From: Actinomycetota bacterium
GTDB taxonomy: Bacteria > Actinomycetota > Acidimicrobiia > Acidimicrobiales > UBA8592
Direction of reading: 5' to 3'
Length of the DNA stretch: 64,000 nt
NCBI GenBank assembly: GCA_902565595.1
Contig: CACFFD010000001.1
Coordinates: forward strand, 1 to 64,000
Under the pieces are notes generated by a model, which had not been told where the DNA came from, did no database searches, and saw only the letters and a program-made list of their open reading frames with translations. A program made the translations under genes and the position numbers. Below, in pieces: positions 1-7,783 of the stretch (its first letter is position 1; every line of letters begins with the position of its first letter).

Positions 1-81
1 TCAGAGGAACCTGAAGTAGCAGAAGCAGCTACAACAGACGATTCCGCTGAAGAATCTGGGGATACAACCAGTAACTGGTAA
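1..81 (+). CDS. 3' end of a truncated gene, possibly DNA gyrase subunit A
   Basis: Reading frame 1 is open from the first base to a TAA at 79-81 and encodes a 26-residue Glu/Ala/Thr/Asp-rich tail ending in Ser-Asn-Trp. The frame enters from outside the window, so only the C-terminus is seen. No domain can be recognised. GyrA is a guess: acidic low-complexity tails occur on GyrA, and the fha/pknB/crgA block that follows lies close to gyrBA in actinobacteria. Any other protein with an acidic tail would fit equally well. A stem-loop follows the stop at about 99-122. Confidence 0.5.
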   Translation, partial: SEEPEVAEAATTDDSAEESGDTTSNW

Positions 82-98
82 TCCATTAGAAAAAGCTC

Positions 99-122
99 GC
101 GAGGAGCCTCAGGGCTCCTCGT
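99..122 (+). terminator. stem-loop terminator after the left-edge gene
   Basis: An 8-9 bp GC-rich stem (GAGGAGCC at 101-108 with GGCTCCTC at 113-120, extended by C100-G121) closes a TCAG tetraloop 18 bases after the stop at 81. The T-run after it is weak, so this is a plausible rather than strong intrinsic terminator. It sits between the left-edge gene and the PPOX gene. Confidence 0.55.
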
Positions 123-160
123 TCGCGTATAAATCACCTCAAAGAAGGAAGGTACAAGAT

Positions 161-559
161 ATGGCAGAGATTACGCTCTCTTCGGAGAATATGGAATTTG
201 TGACAGAACGTCACCTTGCTTCCCTTACGATCGTCACTCCTTCGGGTCGCCCCCACGTTACCCCGGTGGGATTTACCTGGGACCAAAAAGAAAATCTTAT
301 CCGGATTATCACATGGGCAGGAAGCACAAAGGCAAAGCTACTAGATCGATCACCAGAGCCTCTCAGAGCAGCTGTATGCCAAGTGGATGGCGGTCGATGG
401 ATTACATTCGAGGGAAATGCAACAGTTACAGGGGATCCTGAACGGTGCGAACAAGGAACTTCTAGATACGCCGAACGTTACTCACCCCCTAAAGACAGAG
501 GTGAAGATAGGCGTGTCATAGAGATTCACGTTGACCGAATCTTAGGACGAAACACTTGA
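161..559 (+). CDS. PPOX-class F420/flavin-dependent pyridoxamine 5'-phosphate oxidase-like protein
   Basis: This 132-residue protein has the split-barrel layout of the PPOX family: an early beta strand pair with Gly-Arg-Pro-His-Val-Thr-Pro-Val near residues 29-37, a Trp-Ala-Gly-Ser-Thr-Lys-Ala stretch near 52-58 where the flavin/F420 phosphate is usually bound, and a barrel-closing Gly-Gly-Arg-Trp-Ile-Thr-Phe-Glu-Gly segment near 77-85. The length fits the small single-domain F420-binding members common in actinobacteria. These reduce or oxidise varied substrates with F420 or flavin, so the substrate is unknown. The ATG is preceded by an AAGAAGGAAGG-like ribosome site. A second PPOX gene lies at 31763. 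Confidence 0.8.
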   Translation: MAEITLSSENMEFVTERHLASLTIVTPSGRPHVTPVGFTWDQKENLIRIITWAGSTKAKLLDRSPEPLRAAVCQVDGGRWITFEGNATVTGDPERCEQGTSRYAERYSPPKDRGEDRRVIEIHVDRILGRNT

Positions 560-646
560 TATTATCTACAATTATTAGATCAGAGAAACATATGGCCGCT
601 TTTTTGCTGCGAATAGCAGTTCTCCCGATACCCTCCTTTTCTAATC

Positions 647-730
647 GCGCGAGTGGCGGAATTGGCAGACGCGCAGGCTTCAGGTGCCTGTGTCCTTCGG
701 GATGTGAGGGTTCAAATCCCTCCTCGCGCA
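647..730 (+). tRNA. tRNA-Leu (CAG)
   Basis: The full cloverleaf is readable. A 7-bp acceptor stem GCGCGAG (647-653) pairs with CTCGCGC (723-729), discriminator A730. The anticodon stem-loop carries anticodon CAG, there is a long variable arm typical of class II tRNA-Leu, and the T-loop is TTCAAAT. The 3' CCA is not encoded. Confidence 0.95.
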
Positions 731-754
731 CCCCACAAAAAGAAAATTCGTTAA

Positions 755-3280
755 ATGAATTACCGATCTTTACATTTTCAACTACAGCTTTATAGAAGTA
801 CATGTCAAATCGCTTTAGCATTGATCCTTGGACTCCTACTAGCATGTATCAGTGTTGTTGGTAATGAAATTACAGCACAAGCAGAAGTAACTTCTGCATC
901 CGATAACTCCAGCAGTGTCGGGCCAGACTTTAATGGCGATGGGTATGCAGACCTTGCTGTTGGAGCAACAGGTGAGCGATTCGGTGATGCCAATGCAGCT
1001 GGGGCGATAACGATTCTCTATGGTCACTCTGAGCAGACACCTAAAAATAGCACCTTCATTCATCAAGGCATGCAATATGTTCCAGACTCTGACGAATATC
1101 GTGACAATTTTGGTGCGCGTTCGACATTTGGTGATTTCAACGGTGATGGGTTTGATGATTTAGTAGTCAGTGCACCCGATGAAGATATTGGCACCATATC
1201 TGATGCGGGGAGGATATGGGTCTTTTCAGGTTCACCTCAAGGGGTTGGGGAAACCGAAATAGGAAAAACTTTTCATCAAGAGTCTTCAAACCTATCTGGA
1301 AAAAATGAGGTAGGAGATAGATGGGGTTCAATGTTATCCGTTGGTGATTTCAACGGTGACGGTTTTGAGGACCTTGTAGTAGGAGCACCTGAGAAGGATA
1401 AAGATGGAACGGCCAATGTTGGGAAACTGACTATCCTATACGGTTCAGGTTCTGGTCTTTCGGCAACCAAATCACAAGACATAGATCAAGAAACAAAAGG
1501 AGTTCCAGATAGAGGCGAAGAAAATGACAAATGGGGTTGGGCTTTAGCATCTGGTGATTTTAATAATGATGGTTTTACTGACTTAGCTGTAGGTGCCCCA
1601 GGAGAAAATTATGGCCAATTCTTGGAAGTAGGAGCAGTAACGCTTTTGTATGGAAGTCCATCAGGTATTACAACTACAAAGTCAATGCGCATACATCAAA
1701 ATATTCCACTTATTCCAGATAGGAATGAGGCATATGACCATTGGGGAGCTGTTCTGACATCTGGTGATTTTAATAATGATGGTTTTGCTGACCTAGCGAT
1801 TAGCGCTCCAAATGAAAGTAGCGGGAAGAAAGAACAAACGGGTTCCGTAACAGTCATGTACGGCTCAGAGCAAGGACTCAATGCAGAGAGATCATCTCGC
1901 CTTCATCAAGGTAGTTTCAACGTATCGGAAAGAAATGAACAAGGAGATAGATGGGGTTCAGTTTTAACTACCGGAGATTTCAATGGCGATGCGTATGCGG
2001 ATCTTGCAGTTGGCGCTCCTGCTGAAAGTCTGGATTCGGTCCAAAGAGCTGGGGCAGTCACAATACTCTTTGGTAACGCTAATGGGATATCTGGTAATGG
2101 ATCAATAACTATCAATCAAGATACCGACGGATTCAAAATAGGGGCTGAGCCTGCAGATCATTGGGGGGATGCGTTAGCAGCTTTAGATATGAACGGTGAT
2201 GGAAAATCAGAACTTATTGTTGCTGCCAGTGGAGAGTCTCTAGGGACACAGTTCGATACAGGGTTACTAACACTTTTCTGGGGAACCGAGACTGGAATTA
2301 GTCCTAGTCTTTTCCTTACGCTCGATCAAGATACTTATAACGTGCCAAATGAGAACAAGAGTCTTGATTATTGGGGGCGGCTTGGTACTACTTCCCAACT
2401 AGATTTAGAAAGACCACCATGGGGCTTAACCACGACGACCGGAGTCAATACTGTTGTCTTAGCAGAAACAGATAAAGGGTATATTGTTCGGTCACCATGT
2501 GGATATGCTGTCCCAGTTATTGGAGGAACCCTCGTTACTGATGTTCAAATAGCTATTGATCCAGGTCATGGCGGAATAGATGGTGGAGCTTATTACTCAG
2601 GTATCTGGGAAAACGCTATTAACATGGACGTGGCTGTAGCACTTCTAGAAGAATTAGCAGATAGAGGGATCACATCATTTTTAGTTCGTACAGAGAACTA
2701 CCATATACCTCTTTCATCTCGCGGACTTTATGCAGACCATCTACAAGTAGAAGCCATGATCTCTATTCACCATAATGCTCCAATGATCGCCCCATCTTCT
2801 GACCCAGGGGCAGAAGCTTTTGTTCAAAGCAACTCAGTCAAATCAGCTAGATTAGGAACCCTAGTATATGAAGCTGTCTATGAAGCACTTGACAAGTTCT
2901 CGTGGGTTTCGTGGACAAGTCAATATGATGCTGGAGTAATTCGAGTCTTAAATAACCGTGGAACAGATACTTATGGAATGATGTCTCGCCCCAAGACTCC
3001 AACGACTCTGATAGAACTTGCTTATTTAGCGAATCCTTCTGAAGCAAGATTACTTAGATCACCCGAATACCTTCCCGCAGTTTCTGCTGCATTAGCCGAT
3101 GCAGTTGAGGAATTCCTCCAAACTCCATCGATCGGAACATACCCAACTACCGTTCGAAACTTCACGGCGGCAGATGCTCCAGGCTACAACGTATGCAGGG
3201 ATCCGGAGCTAAATGCGCCGATAGTATTTGATTTCCCATCAAGGGAAGAGTTGATCGAATTAGGCCTCATTGGAGAATAA
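755..3280 (+). CDS. Secreted FG-GAP beta-propeller fused to N-acetylmuramoyl-L-alanine amidase (Amidase_3)
   Basis: This is an 841-residue protein. A hydrophobic signal segment lies at about residues 18-40. Seven FG-GAP/integrin-alpha type repeats begin near residues 58, 126, 198, 267, 337, 407 and 478, each with an Asp-Phe-Asn-Gly-Asp-Gly calcium-binding loop and the last more divergent; seven repeats fit a complete seven-bladed propeller. A C-terminal Amidase_3 domain (about 597-790) keeps the zinc ligands His605 (in DPGHGG), Glu619 and His672 or His673 (in SIHHNA), plus catalytic Glu754 (in LIELAYL). Family knowledge says such amidases cut the lactyl-Ala bond of peptidoglycan. The propeller may bind wall polymer or protein; that is inference. 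The gene stands just upstream of the wall-growth operon. The ATG at 755 follows the tRNA-Leu by 24 bases. Confidence 0.85.
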   Translation: MNYRSLHFQLQLYRSTCQIALALILGLLLACISVVGNEITAQAEVTSASDNSSSVGPDFNGDGYADLAVGATGERFGDANAAGAITILYGHSEQTPKNSTFIHQGMQYVPDSDEYRDNFGARSTFGDFNGDGFDDLVVSAPDEDIGTISDAGRIWVFSGSPQGVGETEIGKTFHQESSNLSGKNEVGDRWGSMLSVGDFNGDGFEDLVVGAPEKDKDGTANVGKLTILYGSGSGLSATKSQDIDQETKGVPDRGEENDKWGWALASGDFNNDGFTDLAVGAPGENYGQFLEVGAVTLLYGSPSGITTTKSMRIHQNIPLIPDRNEAYDHWGAVLTSGDFNNDGFADLAISAPNESSGKKEQTGSVTVMYGSEQGLNAERSSRLHQGSFNVSERNEQGDRWGSVLTTGDFNGDAYADLAVGAPAESLDSVQRAGAVTILFGNANGISGNGSITINQDTDGFKIGAEPADHWGDALAALDMNGDGKSELIVAASGESLGTQFDTGLLTLFWGTETGISPSLFLTLDQDTYNVPNENKSLDYWGRLGTTSQLDLERPPWGLTTTTGVNTVVLAETDKGYIVRSPCGYAVPVIGGTLVTDVQIAIDPGHGGIDGGAYYSGIWENAINMDVAVALLEELADRGITSFLVRTENYHIPLSSRGLYADHLQVEAMISIHHNAPMIAPSSDPGAEAFVQSNSVKSARLGTLVYEAVYEALDKFSWVSWTSQYDAGVIRVLNNRGTDTYGMMSRPKTPTTLIELAYLANPSEARLLRSPEYLPAVSAALADAVEEFLQTPSIGTYPTTVRNFTAADAPGYNVCRDPELNAPIVFDFPSREELIELGLIGE
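922..2250 (+). repeat. Seven degenerate FG-GAP-coding repeats
   Basis: The DNA repeats a block of about 200-215 bp seven times inside the propeller-amidase gene. Each copy contains a near-constant segment of the form GGTGATTTCAACGGTGATGG, seen near 1129, 1342, 1552, 1762 and 1972, with divergent first and last copies. The repeats are degenerate at DNA level, so they reflect old internal duplication rather than recent tandem expansion. Confidence 0.8.
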
Positions 3281-3306
3281 TCCTTGTAGAGGACTAAAAT
3301 AGATTT

Positions 3307-3966
3307 GTGGTAATCAAGAAAATAGAAAACAAACTTGAAAATCTTATTGAGGGAACATTCGCGAAATTCTTCAGTAGTGAACTCAAACCTGTCGAGATAA
3401 GCCGAAGAATCGTTAGGGAGATCGAGCTAGATCGAAGTATTGGTGTACATGGTGACTACCTTGCACCCAATGATTTTGATGTAGTCATTTCAGAAACCGA
3501 TTATCAAAATTTAGTTGATGCAAAAGAGCCATTAGAGCAAGAGTTAGAAGATACTATTCGCGATTACTGTTATCAGGAAAATTACATTTTCCTCGGATCC
3601 GTTAATGTAAGCATAAAGAGTGAAGAGCGTTTACGAACGGGGACACTTCGCATTGATGCTCGTTTAAAACAAAACGACAATGGATATCCGCCTGGTGCTC
3701 TCGTCTTACCTGATGGTAAACGGATACTGTTAGGCGGTAGTGACGTAAGCATTGGTCGCCTTCAAGATTCTACGATCTATATTGATGATCCAAGTATTAG
3801 TAGAAATCAGGCAAAGATAGACCTAAGAGAAAATGGCTACCTACTATCAGACCTTGGGTCGACTAATGGGACTTTTGTGAATGGGAATCGAATATCTCAG
3901 CATTTACTTACAGACCATGACCAAATTGAGTTTGGTACATACAAGATTCGATTCGAAGCAAGCTAA
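3307..3966 (+). CDS. fhaA: FHA domain protein with DUF3662 N-terminus (FhaA)
   Basis: This 219-residue protein has an N-terminal DUF3662 domain (about 1-115, beginning with the family's Glu-Asn-Lys-Leu-Glu pattern) and a C-terminal FHA domain (about 140-210). The FHA phosphothreonine-binding residues are visible in IGRLQDS, SISRNQA and LGSTNGTFVNG. In mycobacteria FhaA binds phosphorylated partners of PknB, including the lipid II flippase MviN, at the cell pole or septum. It is shorter than mycobacterial FhaA because the long low-complexity linker is absent. GTG at 3307 is the only reasonable start, 26 bases after the amidase gene. It heads the fhaA-fhaB-pstP-rodA-pbpA-pknB series. Confidence 0.9.
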   Translation: MVIKKIENKLENLIEGTFAKFFSSELKPVEISRRIVREIELDRSIGVHGDYLAPNDFDVVISETDYQNLVDAKEPLEQELEDTIRDYCYQENYIFLGSVNVSIKSEERLRTGTLRIDARLKQNDNGYPPGALVLPDGKRILLGGSDVSIGRLQDSTIYIDDPSISRNQAKIDLRENGYLLSDLGSTNGTFVNGNRISQHLLTDHDQIEFGTYKIRFEAS

Positions 3967-3968
3967 TC

Positions 3969-4748
3969 ATGACAAGCCCTCCGGTTACATATAAACAAGA
4001 AGGAAATGTGGTCACCATTAGCTATAACCGGCCCGATAATCTCAATACGATAAACGGAGCTATGCGTGAAGCCCTCAATACTGCATGGAAAAAGTTCTTA
4101 GAAGATGAAACTGCATGGGTTGCCATTCTTACAGGAGCTGGTGACACGTTTTGCGCTGGAGCAGACTTGAAAGATATACACGGAAGTGCTGGCACATTCT
4201 CAGGGACTTTTTGGGAAAAACCCACTATAAATAGTTTTGAGAGCGGATTAGAATTGTTTAAACCTGTTATTGCTGCAGTAAATGGCCCATGTATTGGGTA
4301 TGGCTTAACTGCAGTTACATTTTGTGATTTCGTCATAGCTAGTGATCGTGCCTCATTTGCATATCCTGAAGTACGAATTGGAATCCCAACAATTGTGGGA
4401 TCTATACGACTTCCTAAAAAACTTAATTGGTCGCATGCGATGGAGCTACTGCTATTGGGAGAAACAATCACCGCTGAACGGGCTAAAGAAATCGGACTTG
4501 TTTGGGAAATTTATCCCCACGAAGATTTACTCGAAAAGGCGAATGACCTAGCTCATCGCCTTTGTCGATCTGCTCCTATTGCATCACGAGCAACTAAAGA
4601 AGTAGCTATTAGGACTCAAGATATGAGTTGGGTAGAGGCAGTAAGGTTTGGTGAAACAATGCGCATCGTCGCTAGCCAAACGGAAGATGCTAAGGAAGGT
4701 CGAAAGGCATTTAAAGAGAAACGCGATCCAGAATGGCAAGGAAAATAG
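3969..4748 (+). CDS. Enoyl-CoA hydratase/isomerase (crotonase) family protein
   Basis: This 259-residue crotonase-fold protein carries the FCAGADLKD oxyanion/CoA segment (near 61-69) and the second oxyanion segment AVNGPCIGYGLTAV. Of the two acid residues of classical hydratases, the Glu164 equivalent is kept (in FAYPEVRIGI). The Glu144 position is Thr, so simple enoyl-CoA hydration may not be its reaction; isomerase or other crotonase chemistry is possible. The gene lies 2 bases after fhaA and 43 bases before fhaB, an unusual place, because these FHA genes are normally adjacent. Co-transcription with the wall-signalling genes is likely from spacing alone. Confidence 0.85.
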   Translation: MTSPPVTYKQEGNVVTISYNRPDNLNTINGAMREALNTAWKKFLEDETAWVAILTGAGDTFCAGADLKDIHGSAGTFSGTFWEKPTINSFESGLELFKPVIAAVNGPCIGYGLTAVTFCDFVIASDRASFAYPEVRIGIPTIVGSIRLPKKLNWSHAMELLLLGETITAERAKEIGLVWEIYPHEDLLEKANDLAHRLCRSAPIASRATKEVAIRTQDMSWVEAVRFGETMRIVASQTEDAKEGRKAFKEKRDPEWQGK

Positions 4749-4791
4749 AACCACTGACATCAATCCCTATATAAAAAGTAGATACAACATA

Positions 4792-5235
4792 ATGTCTGAA
4801 CAATTTTTAGAGCTCTTAAAGTTTCTTTTCTTAGCGCTTCTTTACGTCTTCTTTATTTGGGTTGTCATTATGTCAATATTTCAGATTCGGAAACCACAAA
4901 AACCAGAACGTTCTAGAAAAGATGGCCAAGAATCATCTCAACCAGAGCGAGTAAAATCTTTATTAACTATTGAACCCCAAGAAAATAAGGGAGTCGAGTA
5001 CTCTCTTGAAGAAGAAATTTTCCTCGGCCGAGATGAAGAATGTGAAATAATCATTAGTGACACATTCACATCTCACAGACATGCTCGGATTTTCCTAGAA
5101 GAAAATATTTCGTATCTTGAAGATTTAGCATCGACAAATGGAACATATGTTAATGGAGAGAAAATAGAACAACCCTATTTGTTACAGCAACGAGACCGTA
5201 TACAAATCGGAAATTCAGTATTTGAGGCCAAATGA
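4792..5235 (+). CDS. fhaB: Membrane-anchored FHA domain protein FhaB/FipA
   Basis: This 147-residue protein has one N-terminal membrane helix (about 6-30), a polar linker, and an FHA domain (about 75-145) with the FLGRDEE, TSHRHA and DLASTNGTYVNG phosphothreonine-reader signatures. This is the layout of mycobacterial FhaB/FipA, which links PknA/B phosphorylation to division. The ATG at 4792 is chosen because the longer in-frame start at 4648 lies inside the enoyl-CoA hydratase gene and would lose the N-terminal membrane anchor. The stop overlaps the start of pstP by four bases (ATGA), which indicates translational coupling. Confidence 0.9.
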   Translation: MSEQFLELLKFLFLALLYVFFIWVVIMSIFQIRKPQKPERSRKDGQESSQPERVKSLLTIEPQENKGVEYSLEEEIFLGRDEECEIIISDTFTSHRHARIFLEENISYLEDLASTNGTYVNGEKIEQPYLLQQRDRIQIGNSVFEAK

Positions 5236-6464
5236 GTGAAGACCGGAGCATAGCAAATCCTAAGAGTCCCTCTTCTATTTTCGATTGGGGGTTCGTAACA
5301 GACGTTGGAAAATTACGGAAGATGAATCAGGATTTTCTTGCAGTTAGTGACTCTCTCTTCATAGTCACAGATGGTATGGGAGGTCATCGTGGCGGAGAAG
5401 CTGCATCTGAAATTGCTACGAAAAAGATCTTCGAGATACAACGATATTCAACTGTTCAGTCATTTCGAGATCAAGTAATTAAGGCAAACACTGCCGTGCG
5501 GTCAGAAGGAGAAGCAAACTCTGAGCGCGAAGGCATGGGTACAACATTTTGTGGAATTGCCCTTCTTACACCCAATGAAGGAAATCCTAAACAACTCGCT
5601 TTAGCGAATATTGGAGATTCCCGAATTTATCTTCTATCTCAAGGCTCCTTTTCTCAAATAACTACAGATCATAGTCTCGTCGAAGAAATGAAACGTGAAG
5701 GAAAAATAACTGAACATGAGGCAGAACTTCATCCTCATCGAAATATTATTACGCGTGCTCTCGGAATCGGAATAGAGGCAAATGTAGATTGCTGGGAGGT
5801 CCCTATACACAAGGACGATCGCTTTCTTTTGTGTACAGATGGATTAAGCAATGAAGTATCTTCAGTTGAAATTCGCAACATCCTTGAGACAACTCAGAAT
5901 CCTCAGAACGCAGCCGAGCTTCTCGTTGACCTCGCTAATTCTAATGGGGGAAATGACAACATAACAGTTGTTGTCGTCGATGTGAATGAAGGTGACGTGT
6001 ATCCCGAAGCTTCGAGTGTTTGTTCTGTTCTCCTACCTACCCAAATTGAAAGCTCAATTAGCCTTTCCCCAGATGATTCAGAAAATAAACCCAATAAAGA
6101 CGGGGAATGGGAAGCAACTCCAGAAAACATTAGAAAACTTCTAATCACTGTTCTGGTAATGGTTCTAGTTATTGGTTTGTTCATCGGCCGCTACGCTCGG
6201 GATAATTATTTCGTTACCTTTGAACAAGTAGGTGATACGCCCATAGAGAATTCACAGGTACTGCTGTATCAAGGGAGAACGAATAGCATCCTATGGTTTG
6301 ATCCAACAATTGAAGAACGAAGACCGATTCTTGGACGGGACCTGGATGAAAGCACTATTGAGGAGCTTAAGCAAAAACCTCAGTTCGAAACTCTAGAAGA
6401 AGCAATTCAATATTTAGATGCGCTTCAAGAAGAGATATCCGTGAAGCAAAATAACCCCGATTGA
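5232..6464 (+). CDS. pstP: PP2C-family Ser/Thr phosphatase PstP
   Basis: This 410-residue protein has a cytoplasmic PP2C domain (about 15-255) with metal-binding motifs VTDGMGGHRGG, NIGDSRIY, CTDGLSN and GGNDNITVVVV. A linker and one membrane helix (about 298-318) lead to a short extracellular tail of about 90 residues. In actinobacteria PstP is the single phosphatase that reverses PknA/PknB phosphorylation, matching its place between fhaB and rodA. It overlaps fhaB by four bases and ends at or near the rodA start. No catalytic residue appears to be missing. Confidence 0.93.
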   Translation: MSEDRSIANPKSPSSIFDWGFVTDVGKLRKMNQDFLAVSDSLFIVTDGMGGHRGGEAASEIATKKIFEIQRYSTVQSFRDQVIKANTAVRSEGEANSEREGMGTTFCGIALLTPNEGNPKQLALANIGDSRIYLLSQGSFSQITTDHSLVEEMKREGKITEHEAELHPHRNIITRALGIGIEANVDCWEVPIHKDDRFLLCTDGLSNEVSSVEIRNILETTQNPQNAAELLVDLANSNGGNDNITVVVVDVNEGDVYPEASSVCSVLLPTQIESSISLSPDDSENKPNKDGEWEATPENIRKLLITVLVMVLVIGLFIGRYARDNYFVTFEQVGDTPIENSQVLLYQGRTNSILWFDPTIEERRPILGRDLDESTIEELKQKPQFETLEEAIQYLDALQEEISVKQNNPD

Positions 6465-6475
6465 CATTTATAAAA

Positions 6476-7783
6476 ATGAAATCCCGAAATCGTAACGTCG
6501 AATTCTTCCTTCTCCTTTTCGTTGCCATTCTTGTTGTAACTGGGTATGTCCTAGCCAGTCTAGGAAGGTCATCTTCGATCCCTGCAAATATAGTTCCTTT
6601 CCTAGTAGGAATACTTTTACTTCTCCTTATAGCTCATCTTGCAGTAAGAAAGTTTGCTCCTCGAGCAGATTATTCTTTGTTGCCACTGGCGGGCCTTCTA
6701 AATGGAATTGGCTACTTTGTCATTGCTCGTCTTGATAAAGATCTAGCTGGACTTCAGGCAACATGGACATTGATCGGCGTTGGTGCATTTGTTGCCACTC
6801 TTGTTTTCATTCCTCAAATTCGTCGGCTAGAGCAATATCGTTACGTACTGATGACTATTGGCGTGGTTTTTCTTATCATGCCTTTAATCCCAGGGTTTGG
6901 GAGAGAAATCAATGGCGCGAGAATCTGGGTGTCTTTAGGGTCGATCAACTTCCAACCAGGTGAATTTGCAAAGATTGTTTTAGCTGTCTTTTTTTCAGCA
7001 TATATTGTTGAAAAGCGTGATGTTCTAGCAGTGTCAACCGGTCGTCGTTTCGCTGTAGCGGTACCAGAGCTTCGACACATTGGCCCGATACTTCTTGCTT
7101 GGGGAGTTTCCTTGCTTGTCATGGTCGCAGAAAAAGATCTCGGCTCTTCCCTTCTTTTCTTTACGCTTTTTGTTGCATTACTTTGGATTTCAACTGGAAA
7201 AGCATCGTATTTGGTAATGAGCGCAATTCTTTTTTTTGGAGGAGCTTTATTAGCTTGGAGTCAATTCTCGCATGTGCAGGAACGAGTCGATATATGGATT
7301 AGACCCTTTAATGACCCAACCGGTGATGGATATCAAATAGTTCAGAGCTCTTTTGCTTTAGCTGAAGGAGGACTCACAGGTACCGGCTTAGGAGTCGGTA
7401 ATCCTGAGAACATTCCAGCAGTTGAAACAGATTTTATTCTCGCTGCTATTGGAGAAGAGTTGGGGCTTATTGGAACAACAGCGGTTTTAATCCTTTTTTT
7501 ACTTATGGTTGGATCTGGTCTAAAAATTTCTCTTACCTCTATTCGACCATTCGAAAAACTCCTATCAGCAGGACTAACAACTCTGCTTGGATTCCAAGCT
7601 TTTATCATTATCGCTGGTGTTGTTCGTCTTCTTCCGCTTACAGGTGTCACTCTCCCATTTGTAAGTTACGGGGGTAGTTCTCTCCTAGCGAACTGGATTC
7701 TTCTGGCACTCCTTCTCAGAATTTCCCACGAATCCCATAGAGGTCAAATAGGTGAGAGTTCAAGTATGGCGGGGGAAAAATGA
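6476..7783 (+). CDS. rodA: SEDS peptidoglycan glycosyltransferase RodA/FtsW
   Basis: This multi-pass membrane protein of about 435 residues has the SEDS family pattern: PGFGREINGARIWV, GEFAKIVLAVFFSAYI, EKDLGSSLLFFTLF, the FILAAIGEELGLIG loop with its conserved Glu pair, and the C-terminal PFVSYGGSSLLANW. SEDS proteins polymerise lipid II into glycan strands with a class B PBP, here the next gene. Two starts are possible: ATG at 6476, used here, or TTG at 6461, whose TTGA overlaps the pstP stop. Neither has a strong ribosome site. Position next to pbpA supports the RodA (elongation) rather than FtsW role. The stop overlaps the pbpA start (ATGA). Confidence 0.92.
   Translation: MKSRNRNVEFFLLLFVAILVVTGYVLASLGRSSSIPANIVPFLVGILLLLLIAHLAVRKFAPRADYSLLPLAGLLNGIGYFVIARLDKDLAGLQATWTLIGVGAFVATLVFIPQIRRLEQYRYVLMTIGVVFLIMPLIPGFGREINGARIWVSLGSINFQPGEFAKIVLAVFFSAYIVEKRDVLAVSTGRRFAVAVPELRHIGPILLAWGVSLLVMVAEKDLGSSLLFFTLFVALLWISTGKASYLVMSAILFFGGALLAWSQFSHVQERVDIWIRPFNDPTGDGYQIVQSSFALAEGGLTGTGLGVGNPENIPAVETDFILAAIGEELGLIGTTAVLILFLLMVGSGLKISLTSIRPFEKLLSAGLTTLLGFQAFIIIAGVVRLLPLTGVTLPFVSYGGSSLLANWILLALLLRISHESHRGQIGESSSMAGEK

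Noticed and set aside
516-845. Open frame on the minus strand across tRNA-Leu
   Set aside because: It runs antisense through a clear tRNA and the start of the amidase gene, so it is a shadow frame.
4648-4791. N-terminal extension of FhaB
   Set aside because: The frame before ATG 4792 lies inside the enoyl-CoA hydratase gene and would put a basic, unrelated segment before the membrane helix.
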